Shown here one piece after another: positions 25,811 to 34,848 of a DNA stretch of 64,000 nucleotides. Made by a program: the position numbers and the translations under genes. How positions within the stretch are numbered: position 1 is the stretch's first letter; each line of letters starts with the position of its first letter. The notes beneath the pieces are model-generated. The model saw only the letters and a list, made by a program, of their open reading frames with translations, did not search any database and was not told the origin of the DNA. This stretch comes from CAYWNA01 sp964459305 (GTDB lineage: Bacteria > Planctomycetota > Planctomycetia > Pirellulales > Pirellulaceae): contig CAYWNA010000029.1 in NCBI GenBank assembly GCA_964459305.1, forward strand, positions 13,722-77,721. Direction: 5' to 3'.

Positions 25811-27982
25811 ATGAGCACAGCCATACGCTTTTGCCTGGTGCTACACAATCACCAGCCCATTGGGAACTTTGGTGAGGTCTTTGAGCAGGCCTATCGGGAT
25901 AGCTATAAGCCGTTTCTGGACGTTCTCGAAGGGTACGACAATCTTCGTATCTCGCTCCATACGAGCGGCCCTTTGATGGAATGGCTGGACGAGCACCATC
26001 CAGACTACCTGGATCGTTTGGCGGATCTCGTGACGGCCGGACGTGTCGAAATCATTGGCGGCGCGTTCTATGAGCCCATCCTGACCATGATTCCCTCGCG
26101 AGACCGAGTAGGACAGATCAAGTCTTACACAGAATGGTTGGAAAACCGCTTGGGCGCGGACGTGCGGGGGATGTGGGTGCCGGAGCGAGTCTGGGAGCAG
26201 ACGCTGGCGGGCGACATGAACGATGCGGGCGTTCAGTACACGGTTTTGGACGATTTTCACTTCCGCAACGCCGGACTCACGAGCGATCAGCTTCGCGGCT
26301 ACTACGTGACCGAAGACGACGGTCGCATGCTCAGCATTTTTCCCGGTAGCGAGCGTCTGCGGTACTTGATACCGTTCCGTGATCCCGAGGAGACGATCGA
26401 CTATTTGCGCTCGGTCGGCGAGCAGCATCCGAACGCAGTCGCGGTGTTCGGTGACGACGGCGAGAAATTCGGCACTTGGCCGGAGACCCATCATCACTGC
26501 TACCACGACCGATGGCTGCAGCGGTTCTTCGACGTACTTGCCCAGAATCACGAATGGCTGAAATCCACGACGTTGCGCGAGGCCATCGACAATGTGCCGC
26601 CCGTCGGCAAGATCTACCTGCCCGACGGCAGCTACCGAGAAATGACTGAGTGGGCATTGCCCGTCACCCAACAATTGGCCTACGAGGGCATCGTGCACGA
26701 TTTGGAGCACGACGACCGTTGGCCCAGAATCCAACCCTTCGTACGCGGCGGCTTCTGGCGGAATTTTCGAGTGAAATACCCCGAAGCCAATGAAATGTAC
26801 AGCCGCATGATGATGGTCAGCCGCCGTATCGAGCAGGCGGAGCGCAGAGGAGTCGAGGGTGATGATATCTACTGGGCCCAGCGTGAGTTGTATCGCGGCC
26901 AGTGCAATTGCAGCTACTGGCACGGTGCGTTTGGCGGCATCTATTTGCCGCATCTGCGAAACGCGGTGTTCAATCATCTGATCGCCGCCGACAACCTTTT
27001 GGACAAGGCGATCGGGAAGACGGACCCGTACGTCGAAGCCGCGGCGGACGACTACAATTTCGATGGTTGGCAGGAGGTCCGGCTGGCCAACGACCGGTTG
27101 ATTGCCATGCTGGCGCCTGCGGTCGGCGGACAGATGTACGAACTGGATGTGAGGGCGATTTGCCACAACCTGCTGGCAACACTTACGCGGCGTCCCGAAG
27201 CGTATCATCGCAAAGTGCTGGCCGGGCCCTCCGAAGATGGCGACCAGTGCGCGAGCATTCACGATCGCGTGGTCTTCAAGCAAGAAGGACTCGATCAGCA
27301 GTTGCAGTACGACAAACACCCGCGAAAGAGCTTGATCGACCACTTCTACGACAACGACGCCACGCTCGAGGCGGTTCGTCGCGGAGAAGCGATGGAGCGG
27401 GGCGATTTCGCCGGCGGCCTGTATGAGGCTCGGTTGCGGCACAACCCGGGTCGGATTCAATCTCAACTCACCAAACATGGAAACGCTTGGGGGATTCCGC
27501 TGAAGATCACCAAAGGCGTGACTGCCGAGGCGGGTAGTTCGACGCTGGAGATTGCGTATCTGATCGATGGAATTCCGCAAGACGCCGAGTTACATTTCGC
27601 TGTGGAATTCAATTTCTCTGGACTGCCGTCCGGCGCAGACGATCGTTACTTCTACGGTGCCGAACGCGAACAACTCGGGCATCTGGGCACCACGCTGGGC
27701 CTGAAGGGCGTCCATGGCGTGGGACTGGTCGACGAATGGCTCGGCATCGATGTTCATCTCTCGGCCAATCGTTCCACCGATATCTGGACGTTTCCCGTCG
27801 AGACGGTCAGTCAATCCGAGGGCGGCGTCGAGCTAGTCCAGCAGTCGGTAACGGTCCAACCGCACTGGCTGATTCGCGGTGATGCCAACGGCCGGTGGAT
27901 CGTGACCATCGAGTTGAGCCTGGACACCAGTACGGCCGAAAGCCGGCGGGAATTGGTCGAACACGCTGCAATGCCGTCGTAG
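25811..27982 (+). CDS. GH57 4-alpha-glucanotransferase/alpha-amylase
   Basis: A protein of 723 residues. The N-terminal GH57 barrel starts CLVLHNHQPIGNF. The catalytic nucleophile is E125 in MWVPERVWEQ and the acid/base is D216 in VFGDDGEKFG, the same spacing as in Thermococcus litoralis 4-alpha-glucanotransferase (E123 and D214). The DUF1925 and DUF1926 beta domains, characteristic of the glucanotransferase branch, fill the C-terminal half. No signal peptide is present, so it acts in the cytoplasm on glycogen or maltodextrin. The GalT-like gene lies 200 bases upstream. Confidence 0.93.
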   Translation: MSTAIRFCLVLHNHQPIGNFGEVFEQAYRDSYKPFLDVLEGYDNLRISLHTSGPLMEWLDEHHPDYLDRLADLVTAGRVEIIGGAFYEPILTMIPSRDRVGQIKSYTEWLENRLGADVRGMWVPERVWEQTLAGDMNDAGVQYTVLDDFHFRNAGLTSDQLRGYYVTEDDGRMLSIFPGSERLRYLIPFRDPEETIDYLRSVGEQHPNAVAVFGDDGEKFGTWPETHHHCYHDRWLQRFFDVLAQNHEWLKSTTLREAIDNVPPVGKIYLPDGSYREMTEWALPVTQQLAYEGIVHDLEHDDRWPRIQPFVRGGFWRNFRVKYPEANEMYSRMMMVSRRIEQAERRGVEGDDIYWAQRELYRGQCNCSYWHGAFGGIYLPHLRNAVFNHLIAADNLLDKAIGKTDPYVEAAADDYNFDGWQEVRLANDRLIAMLAPAVGGQMYELDVRAICHNLLATLTRRPEAYHRKVLAGPSEDGDQCASIHDRVVFKQEGLDQQLQYDKHPRKSLIDHFYDNDATLEAVRRGEAMERGDFAGGLYEARLRHNPGRIQSQLTKHGNAWGIPLKITKGVTAEAGSSTLEIAYLIDGIPQDAELHFAVEFNFSGLPSGADDRYFYGAEREQLGHLGTTLGLKGVHGVGLVDEWLGIDVHLSANRSTDIWTFPVETVSQSEGGVELVQQSVTVQPHWLIRGDANGRWIVTIELSLDTSTAESRRELVEHAAMPS

Positions 27983-28129
27983 GAGACGATTTCGACCGAT
28001 CTATCGTCTTCCATCAGTGCAGATCGCCTCGTTCTGTGTTGACGTCGGCAGGTCATCGCGGTGTAATGAAACTGATGATGCGATTCGCATGATTGTGCAG
28101 CGCTTGAACGAGGCCCAGAGCAGCGAGTT

Positions 28130-28744
28130 ATGACCACCTTGATCACCGATCGCGATTTGGAGCAACGCCTGCAGGCAGAGCGTCGCGCGTTGGGCGCCGA
28201 CCGCTATGATGAGGTTTGGGAAGGAACGTACATGATGGCTCCCAGGCCGAATGACGAGCATCAGCAGCTCGTCAACCGATTTGCCGCGATCTTTCAAGAC
28301 GTTATTGATTGACCAGGGCTCGGGCATGTGCGCCCCGGCGTGAATATCAGCGACCGGATCGACGACTGGCAGGGCAACTACCGCGTCCCCGATGTGGCAG
28401 TCTTCTTGAATGGCGGCCATGCTGTCAATCGCGGTGCTTTCTGGTATGGCGGACCGGATTTCGCGGTAGAAGTGATCAGCCCCGACGATCGGACCCGAGA
28501 AAAGTTGCCCTTCTACGAAAAGGTGCGGGTGCGGGAAGTGCTGCTTGTGAATCGTCAGCCCTGGCGTCTGGAACTCTTTGGGTGTCAGGACGACGAGCTC
28601 GTGGGCGGGGGACAGTCGACGGTCGAAAACGGAGCGACGATCGTCAGCAACGTCTTGCCATTTTCGTTTCGTCTCGTGTCCGGTGAAGACCGCCCGCAAA
28701 TCGAAGTGATCCACACGGAAAGCAACACTAGATGGCTGGCGTAG
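28130..28744 (+). pseudogene. Uma2-family (DUF820) endonuclease-like gene with one in-frame TGA
   Basis: The frame is continuous from ATG 28130 to TAG 28744 except for a single TGA at 28310-28312, after residue 60. Downstream codons continue the family sequence without a shift (PGLGHVRPGVN then RVPDVAVFL, FAVEVISPDDR and KLPFYEKVRVREVLLVN). The PD-(D/E)xK-type residues of the Uma2 fold are therefore all present. A stop there would leave a 60-residue fragment and a separate piece starting at GTG 28328. Uma2 proteins are a large planctomycete and cyanobacterial family of unclear role. Whether this is a nonsense mutation, readthrough or a sequencing error cannot be decided here. Confidence 0.8.
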
Positions 28745-28775
28745 ATTCCGCGCGGTCGAGCGAGTCGCCAACAGT

Positions 28776-29474
28776 TCATCGGGAGCCCAAACCGAACCAG
28801 TCCACGTGGGCGTCAAAGTCGTCTTCACTCCACCCGAGGTGAACCAGGATGGGCGGCACGCAGCGGGTTTCGAGTTCGGATCGGTTGGTGCCGATGCTGG
28901 GATCGTCAACGGTGGGTTCCCGCATGTCGTTCAGCGCCACGCCCGCTACGTCGATCCCTTCGCGGAATGTGGCGGCGGTGATCAGTGTTTGGAGCGTTTG
29001 ATTGATCACCCCCAGGACGTTCGGTGATACGACGATCAGCGGAAATCCGAACTCGTAGGCCAGATCGGCAACGTAGTCGTCGTTGCTGACGGGCGACATC
29101 AAGCCGCCGACGCCTTCGACCAGCACGATATCCGACCGATTCTGCCAGAAATCGAGCCCCGACCGAAGCAGGCCGGCATCGACCCGTTTTCCCTCCTGTC
29201 GAGCAGCCATAGGCGGCGCCAACGGGGCTTCGAATCGCTGAGGGCAAACGGCTGACAGTTCGCCGGGTTCTCCCGCCGCCTTCCACAGAGTCAAAGCGTC
29301 ATCAGATACGAGCTCACCGCCCTGACGACGACACCCGCTGGCAGCGGGTTTGTACACACCGACGCGGTGACCGTTCGCAACGAGGGACGCGGCGATCCGT
29401 GCGGCTACGTACGTCTTTCCGACTTCCGTGTCCGTACCGGTGATGAATAGACCTGATGTCGGTCGCGTAGCCAT
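28776..29474 (-). CDS. bioD: Dethiobiotin synthase
   Basis: A protein of 232 residues. The P-loop GTDTEVGKT is at 13-21, the diaminopelargonate-binding region KPAASG follows, and VEGVGGLMSPV carries the magnesium-binding and base-binding elements. BioD closes the ureido ring of dethiobiotin from 7,8-diaminopelargonate, carbon dioxide and ATP in biotin synthesis. No other bio gene is adjacent, so the pathway is scattered. It is convergent with the Uma2 gene. Length and motifs are normal. Confidence 0.93.
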   Translation of the reverse strand: MATRPTSGLFITGTDTEVGKTYVAARIAASLVANGHRVGVYKPAASGCRRQGGELVSDDALTLWKAAGEPGELSAVCPQRFEAPLAPPMAARQEGKRVDAGLLRSGLDFWQNRSDIVLVEGVGGLMSPVSNDDYVADLAYEFGFPLIVVSPNVLGVINQTLQTLITAATFREGIDVAGVALNDMREPTVDDPSIGTNRSELETRCVPPILVHLGWSEDDFDAHVDWFGLGSR

Positions 29475-29483
29475 GTGGCTACT

Positions 29484-29819
29484 TTATACCGACAACGCTT
29501 CCTCGCCAATGTACATCTGAAGAATTTGGCTTTGCACTTTGATGGCGCGGATCAATATCCAGATTTGGTCGGCCGTGAACTTCTTTGGATCCGATTGTGC
29601 CAAGTTTTCCAGTTCCTCCGTCATCGCCGCGTGCTGATCGGCGGTGGCTTGCATTCGCAGGTGGATATCCCGCCAAGCCTCGGCAAGCACATCGTCGTCG
29701 TCCAGTAACTCGACGTCATCGGCCGTGTTTGTCAGCAACAAACACAAGCGGGCGACATCCCGTGCACCAGCCTGGGGCTGAAGAGATTCAATGCGGCTAG
29801 CAAGGTCGTGACAGTTCAT
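29484..29819 (-). CDS. Small hypothetical protein, helical, acidic
   Basis: A protein of 111 residues, not recognised. It is predicted to be mainly helical with acidic segments (VELLDDDDVLAEAW), and a heptad-like C-terminal part (IWILIRAIKVQSQILQMYI). It lies on the same strand as bioD, ten bases upstream of its start, so it may be in the same transcript. No signal peptide, metal motif or membrane segment is seen. The plausible frame and codon use make it a likely real gene. Confidence 0.6.
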   Translation of the reverse strand: MNCHDLASRIESLQPQAGARDVARLCLLLTNTADDVELLDDDDVLAEAWRDIHLRMQATADQHAAMTEELENLAQSDPKKFTADQIWILIRAIKVQSQILQMYIGEEALSV

Positions 29820-29946
29820 GGTGTTGGCTGCATCAATTGTGACTGATGTGACGCGTCAAGAGTGGCGACTGGGATCCCGCACTGGACGGTGTCTACAGAA
29901 ACAATAGGTCACAATTGAGAAAGGCTTAGGATTTCTGACCGTCGAA

Positions 29947-30684
29947 CTACAGAATGCGCGCGGGCTGCGGGAATTCGATCGTGAATTGCGTGCCGTGACC
30001 GACCTCGCTTTGCACCCCAATCCTCCCGCCGTGGGCCTCGACGATCTTTCGAGCGGTGGGCAATCCTAGGCCCGATCCGCCGTTCTTGGTGGAGTAGAAG
30101 GCGTCGAACATCTTCATCGCCGTTTGACTATCCATGCCGTACCCGGTGTCGATCAAATCCAGAGCGACGCCGGTCCGCGTCAGCCGAGAGCGGGCCACGA
30201 GCTGACCGCCATCGGGCATGGCCTCCACACTGTTTTTGACAAGATTCAACAAGGCCGCGTGGAGGGTCTGTTCGTCCAACTTGATGCTGGGCAAAGCCGG
30301 GTCCAGGTAGCGAATAAACTCGACCCCCGTCTGGCTCGCTTGGAGTTCGAACAGATCGAGCACGCGGCCAATGACGTCGTTCAGGCTGCCGGACGACAGC
30401 TCTAAGTCCCGTAGACGAGCGAACTTGAGAAAGTCGCGCAGCAGGTTCTCCAATCGCGTGCACTGTCTCTGAACGGTTTCGATTTTCGCCACCGCACGTC
30501 GTTCACGTTGCGTTTCGGCCTCACCAAAGTCCTCCGCCAGCAAATCCATATTCATGCGGATCACGGAAAGCGGGTTCTTGATCTCGTGAGCCAACGAACC
30601 AGCCAACTCGGCCAACTCGTTGTACTGTGCCCGTAGTCGTTGGGTGATTTCTTCCGCTTTAGAGCCCGTGTCGGCCATCTTCAC
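29947..30684 (-). CDS. Soluble sensor histidine kinase (HisKA-HATPase)
   Basis: A protein of 245 residues. The HisKA domain contains the phosphoacceptor H33 in LAHEIKNP. The ATPase domain has the N box (ALLNLVKNSVEAMP), G1 (DLIDTGYGMD), the F box (FDAFYSTK) and G2 (GSGLGLPTARKI). There is no sensor or membrane segment, so the input signal must come from a partner. The start ATG overlaps the stop of the preceding aminotransferase gene as ATGA, suggesting coupling. A response-regulator gene is not adjacent. Confidence 0.93.
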   Translation of the reverse strand: MKMADTGSKAEEITQRLRAQYNELAELAGSLAHEIKNPLSVIRMNMDLLAEDFGEAETQRERRAVAKIETVQRQCTRLENLLRDFLKFARLRDLELSSGSLNDVIGRVLDLFELQASQTGVEFIRYLDPALPSIKLDEQTLHAALLNLVKNSVEAMPDGGQLVARSRLTRTGVALDLIDTGYGMDSQTAMKMFDAFYSTKNGGSGLGLPTARKIVEAHGGRIGVQSEVGHGTQFTIEFPQPARIL

Positions 30685-31949
30685 CTTTCCTCGTCGTACG
30701 GTTCGTCCAGTCGATGCTCCGGTCGGCGGGCCAAGTAGTCGCGAATTCGGTCCTCACGTCGGACCGCTTCGGCAAAGAAGTCGACCGCCTCGCGCAGACG
30801 CCGGTCTGGCTCGGCGCAACTGAAGCGGATGAAACCCCTTCCGGCCTGGCCAAAACACTCACCGCCCAGGCATGCCACCCCCTTTTGGTCGTCGGCTTCC
30901 TCCAACAAATACATAGCCAGCCCGTGCGACGTAATCTTGAATCGGTTGCAGATGGTGGCCACGGAAGGAAAGGCATAGAAGCTACCTCCCGGCACAAGGC
31001 AGTGAATCCCATCGATTTCGTTCAAACCGTGAACTAGTGATCGGACCTTGCCACCAAACGACTCCATCATACGGTCTCGTTCGGCGATTTCGTTATTCAA
31101 GGCGGCGATACCAGCCAATTGCGCGAAGGGCGGTACGCAAGATAGCGCGGAATTCACCAATTTGGCGAACATGTCAATGATGCGCTTGCTACTGACGGCA
31201 AATCCGATCCGCCAACCGCTCATGCTGAATGACTTGCTGAAAGTGTACGCGGCAACGCACTGCTCCATCATCCCCGGTTGCGAGATCAACGTGTGGTGGC
31301 GGCCCTGCCAGACCATGCGGTCGTAGGGTTCATCGCTGAGTACCGCGACATCGCGGCCTCGCACCAAATCGGCCAGACCGATTACGTCCTCCTCCAGCGC
31401 CACGCCGCCGGTGGGATTGTGTGGGCTGTTAAGAAAAACGGCCCTCGGTTGTGGGTCCTCGGCCAGAAAACGCTCCACATCGTCCAGGTTCGGGCGGAAG
31501 TCACGTGCCTGTTTCAGCGGAGACAGCACGATGCGGGCGCCACGTCGGGCGATGTTCGGGTCGTAGGTCGGGAAGTGAGGGCTGAAAACCAACACGCCGT
31601 CACCTGGATTGAGAAAGGCCTCGCAAAAAAACTGCTCAAACGGTTTGCCGCCGTGCCCGGCGACGATATTCTCTGCTGCGGTATCCAGACCGTATTCGCC
31701 ATTGACGTATTCCGAGGCAGCTTGGCGGAACTCCGGCAAACCAATCGAGGGGCCGTAGTGGCAACGATCGTCCTGAATCGCTTTGATACCAGCCGCAGCC
31801 GCAGCAGGAGGCGTGGGAAACGGGCTGTCGCCGATTTCCAGCTCGATCACATCTTTGCCCGCTGCCACCAACTTCTTGGCAGTCGCCAGCACGTCGAAGG
31901 CTCCCTCGAACTCGACGGCCTCGGCAAAATCACTAAATCGTGGCTCCAT
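30681..31949 (-). CDS. Class I/II PLP-dependent aminotransferase
   Basis: A protein of 422 residues from ATG 31949, with a GGAGGAG box directly upstream; its first 17 bases overlap the end of nadC. Fold type I motifs are present: IELEIGDSPFPTP at the start, the aspartate and tyrosine region NSPHNPTGG and LSDEPYDRMVW, the PLP lysine in YTFSKSFSMSGWRIG, and the C-terminal arginine FIRFSCA. It resembles AspC-type transaminases. The overlap with nadC might suggest an aspartate-related role, but the substrate is not determined. Confidence 0.9.
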   Translation of the reverse strand: MEPRFSDFAEAVEFEGAFDVLATAKKLVAAGKDVIELEIGDSPFPTPPAAAAAGIKAIQDDRCHYGPSIGLPEFRQAASEYVNGEYGLDTAAENIVAGHGGKPFEQFFCEAFLNPGDGVLVFSPHFPTYDPNIARRGARIVLSPLKQARDFRPNLDDVERFLAEDPQPRAVFLNSPHNPTGGVALEEDVIGLADLVRGRDVAVLSDEPYDRMVWQGRHHTLISQPGMMEQCVAAYTFSKSFSMSGWRIGFAVSSKRIIDMFAKLVNSALSCVPPFAQLAGIAALNNEIAERDRMMESFGGKVRSLVHGLNEIDGIHCLVPGGSFYAFPSVATICNRFKITSHGLAMYLLEEADDQKGVACLGGECFGQAGRGFIRFSCAEPDRRLREAVDFFAEAVRREDRIRDYLARRPEHRLDEPYDEER

Positions 31950-32862
31950 GCTCCTCCTCCCAGTCGAGTCCCACATCCAGGTTCACAGCGGAGTGAGTCA
32001 GTGCCCCGACGCTGATTCGGTCAACGCCTGTTTCGGCGATCGCGCGAACCGTCTCCAAGTTAACACCGCCGGATGCTTCCAGTTCCACCGATGAGTTTGT
32101 CGCATCTCGGCGAGCAACAGCCTCTCGCAACTGGTCCACGGTCATGTTGTCCAGCAGCACGATGTCCGGCCCGTGCGGCAATACGTTATCGAGCTGGTCC
32201 AGCGTATCCACCTCTACCTCGACGATCATCCGATCGGCTTGCGAACCGTCCGGCATCATCTCGCGGAGGAATTGCCGAGCCCGAAGGACCGCTTCGCTGG
32301 GCGAACAGCCAGCCAGTGCCAAGTGGTTGTCCTTGATCAATACCGCGTCGAATAGACCTGTACGATGGTTCCGTCCACCGCCACAGCGTACCGCATACTT
32401 CTCCAGACGCCGCCAACCGGGTGTGGTTTTGCGCGTATCATAGACACGGGCCTTCGTCCCGCGAACGGCCTGGACATATTGCTGTGCGAGCGTTGCAATA
32501 CCAGATAATCGGCCGATCAGATTCAGCAGCAATCGCTCGGATGTCAGCAAATCCCGGATCGAACCTTTGATTTCTGCGACGCGTACGCCTGCGTCGACCG
32601 ACTGGCCGTCATCGACCGCCGGTTTCCATTCGGCGTTGATGTCCATTTCGTCCAAGGTGACTTCGGCCGCCTTGATGCCGACGATCGTTCCCGGCCGTCG
32701 CGCCACTACCGCGACACGCCCCGGCGCGTCCGTCGGCGCCAGCGCCACGGTCGTCCAATCGTACAAATAGTCGAGGTCTTCTCGAACCGCCAGGCGTACA
32801 ATCTGGCGGCAATCGTCCTCAAGACGCTCGTCCCACTCGATTTGTGCAAACTCTTTCCCCAC
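31933..32862 (-). CDS. nadC: Nicotinate-nucleotide diphosphorylase (carboxylating)
   Basis: A protein of 309 residues. Family motifs are present: REDLDYLYDWTT near the N-terminus, TRKTTPGWRRLEKYAVRCGGGRNHRTGLFDAVLIKDNH in the active-site centre and the C-terminal ASGGVNLETVRAIAETGVDRISVGALTHS. NadC converts quinolinate and PRPP to nicotinate mononucleotide in de novo NAD synthesis. The nadA and nadB genes are not here. The downstream aminotransferase overlaps its end by 17 bases. Confidence 0.95.
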   Translation of the reverse strand: MGKEFAQIEWDERLEDDCRQIVRLAVREDLDYLYDWTTVALAPTDAPGRVAVVARRPGTIVGIKAAEVTLDEMDINAEWKPAVDDGQSVDAGVRVAEIKGSIRDLLTSERLLLNLIGRLSGIATLAQQYVQAVRGTKARVYDTRKTTPGWRRLEKYAVRCGGGRNHRTGLFDAVLIKDNHLALAGCSPSEAVLRARQFLREMMPDGSQADRMIVEVEVDTLDQLDNVLPHGPDIVLLDNMTVDQLREAVARRDATNSSVELEASGGVNLETVRAIAETGVDRISVGALTHSAVNLDVGLDWEEEHGATI

Positions 32863-32970
32863 GATTCTGCCTCAAATGACTTATTTCCAGACAACTCCCA
32901 TGATATGATAACTGCTTGTGCTCTAACCGACACCCGCCGGAACCACTGAAACGCGTCAAGGCGGACCCGT

Positions 32971-33384
32971 ATGGGAAATCTCGACCAAAAAGCCGCTCGA
33001 CCATCCCGGTTGCCGCGTCCACTTCTGCGGCGTCTGGATCAGGCCGCCGTGGCGGTGATCCTTGCCGTCTCGTTGGGCGCCATTATTGTGTCGCTGTTCC
33101 TTCGTGGCGCCCATCGCGGCCGACTGATCGAAATCGACCGAGCCGAACCGCAAACGGTGGATTTCAAAGTCGACCTCAACCAAGCCGAATGGCCCGAACT
33201 CACACTACTGCCGGGCATTGGCGAAACGCGGGCGAGGCGAATTGTCCAGTCCCGCGAGGAAGAGGGCCCGTTCCTGGATCACGACGATCTGCAACGCGTG
33301 CGCGGTATCGGCCCCAAGACGCTCAACGCCGTCCGCCCCCATCTGCTGCCCATGCCAGACGCAGACGGCTTGGTGGGCCGCTGA
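32971..33384 (+). CDS. ComEA-like helix-hairpin-helix protein with a membrane anchor
   Basis: A protein of 137 residues. A single membrane segment (about 27-44, VILAVSLGAIIVSLF) follows a basic N-terminus. The C-terminal half is a tandem HhH unit of ComEA type: VDLNQAEWPELTLLPGIGETRARRIVQSREEEGPFLDHDDL, then RVRGIGPKTLNAVRPHL. Such proteins bind DNA without sequence preference and often serve DNA uptake. A second, decayed copy lies 1.1 kb downstream. The gene is divergent from nadC. Confidence 0.88.
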   Translation: MGNLDQKAARPSRLPRPLLRRLDQAAVAVILAVSLGAIIVSLFLRGAHRGRLIEIDRAEPQTVDFKVDLNQAEWPELTLLPGIGETRARRIVQSREEEGPFLDHDDLQRVRGIGPKTLNAVRPHLLPMPDADGLVGR

Positions 33385-33390
33385 GCGTGG

Positions 33391-33449
33391 GGCAGGTTTG
33401 TAACCTACCAAAGCGTTGGGCAGGGCACGCCGCGGCAGGTTACAGACCC
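33391..33449. repeat. Inverted repeat at the end of the ComEA-like gene
   Basis: Left arm GGCAGGTTTGTAACCTACC (from 33391) and right arm ending ACAGACC (to 33448) are near-complementary. The repeat overlaps the 3' end of the minus-strand gene 33440-34141 by about ten bases, so that gene's stop is probably inside the repeat. Confidence 0.7.
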
Positions 33450-34141
33450 TCGTCCTGGTCCCGGAGGTTGGCGTCATTGCATCCGATTGCCAAGGCCGCC
33501 TCGGTGTGGATTCCAGCTGCGATCTTTCGCAATTCGGCCGCGCGATCGATTACGACCTCTCTAAGTCTCTGAATGATCGGCTTACACTGTGTTACCTCTG
33601 GAAGCAGGCACCCGCCTGGCCAGAAAAACGCAAACCTTGCAGCGTATTCCATCGCAGCCAAATGACAGCTTGAGTAAGACCGATCAACCAACATGACTTG
33701 CCCCATTCCCGCTTCTGCCCGCGCGACTTCAACGGTGGTGCAAACGCCATCGGTCAAAGCCTCGTCGGCCGCGACTGCACTCTGCCGCAATTCTCCCGCC
33801 AGCAGCCGAGTCTTTCCCATAAATGCTCCAAGCTCCGCGGCATTGGGGGCGGGACCGCGCACGTAGGACTCTTTCACCATCGTGTGATCGGCGTCTTCTT
33901 CGACATTCAAAACGATGTCCGTATGGCCTTGCGTCATCAGATGTTGGCGGCGGTCATCGATGAACAGCAAGGCCGCGTCCGGATTCCCCGGTTCAAGTCG
34001 ATGTCTATGTTCGACCGGTTCGCCGATCCGGTCCCACTGCCATCGCCACGTCTGCTCTAATTCAGCGGCGATATGCAGAAGTGAATCGATGCAAGCTAAT
34101 GCGGCATCTCTCGCTGCAACGATTTCATCGTATGTTGCCAT
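33440..34141 (-). CDS. Hypothetical protein of 233 residues
   Basis: ATG 34141 is chosen because GGAGGTGG precedes it. The protein is mostly helical, with a long N-terminal alpha region (ARDAALACIDSLLHIAAELEQTWRWQW), and has no signal peptide or membrane helix. No family is recognised. The 3' end runs into the inverted repeat 33391-33449, so the last few residues could have been replaced when the repeat arrived. It is a likely real gene given its length and the ribosome binding site. Confidence 0.6.
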   Translation of the reverse strand: MATYDEIVAARDAALACIDSLLHIAAELEQTWRWQWDRIGEPVEHRHRLEPGNPDAALLFIDDRRQHLMTQGHTDIVLNVEEDADHTMVKESYVRGPAPNAAELGAFMGKTRLLAGELRQSAVAADEALTDGVCTTVEVARAEAGMGQVMLVDRSYSSCHLAAMEYAARFAFFWPGGCLLPEVTQCKPIIQRLREVVIDRAAELRKIAAGIHTEAALAIGCNDANLRDQDEGL

Positions 34142-34344
34142 CGTCACCACCTCCAGTGACACCTCGAAAAAGGTCAGCGCGGCAACCGTCGAGGTAAACC
34201 GCCCCCTAGCCGTGCTGGTTATAGCCTAGGCTCTGGCGGAAGGTAACGAATAGTAGGAGAAAGGCAAAACATCAGTCGGAGAGCGCTACCGCCCACGATC
34301 AACGATGAGCCCGGTATGGTATCGGGCCCGGTACAAGGTACCTA

Positions 34345-34722
34345 ATGAAATGCCTGCTTTCAACGCTGCTTGACGTACCAAACTCGCCTCAACTGCCCCC
34401 TTGGCCAAATGCTCGGCCAGCCACTTCGCGGCCTCTCACGTTGCTGGTGCGACGCACAGCCCCGGGGCGAGGCAGCCCTCTTCGGGTCGGAACGCGACCA
34501 CCTGATTCCAAAGTTGCGTCAACCGACTGGCCCGAGCTCACAGTGTTGCCGGGCATTGGGGAAACGCTGGCAAGACGAATCGTCCAGTCCCGCGTGGAAG
34601 ACGGCCCATTCTTGGATCGCAACGATCTGCGACGCGCGTACGGTATCGGTCCCAAGACCCTCGATGCAGTCCGGCTACATCTACTGCCCATGGCGAATGC
34701 CGACGCCTTAGTGGGCCGCTGA
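34345..34722 (+). pseudogene. Decayed duplicate of the ComEA-like HhH gene
   Basis: From about 34529 to 34722 the sequence is about 80% identical to 33190-33384, encoding the same WPELTVLPGIGETLARRIVQS and YGIGPKTLDAVRLHLLPM segments and the same LVGR ending. Upstream of 34529 there is no similarity; the membrane segment is missing, and the open frame back to 34345 is low-complexity and unlike any known leader. I read it as a 3' fragment of a tandem duplication, not expressed as a useful protein. Confidence 0.7.
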
Positions 34723-34848
34723 GGCAGGCAGCCATCATTTCTTCCCGCCGGATCCTTTGCGTGTTGCTTTTTTGCAACCTAGATTGCAGCAGAGGAAGAG
34801 GTGTCGCCGCATCGCTACAAACGTCACTGCTCGCACCATCGGCATACG

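Noticed and set aside
25841..27580. 579-codon open frame on the minus strand opposite the GH57 gene
   Set aside because: It has no family sequence, and the plus strand carries a full GH57 protein with both catalytic residues. It is an antisense artefact of high-GC codon use.
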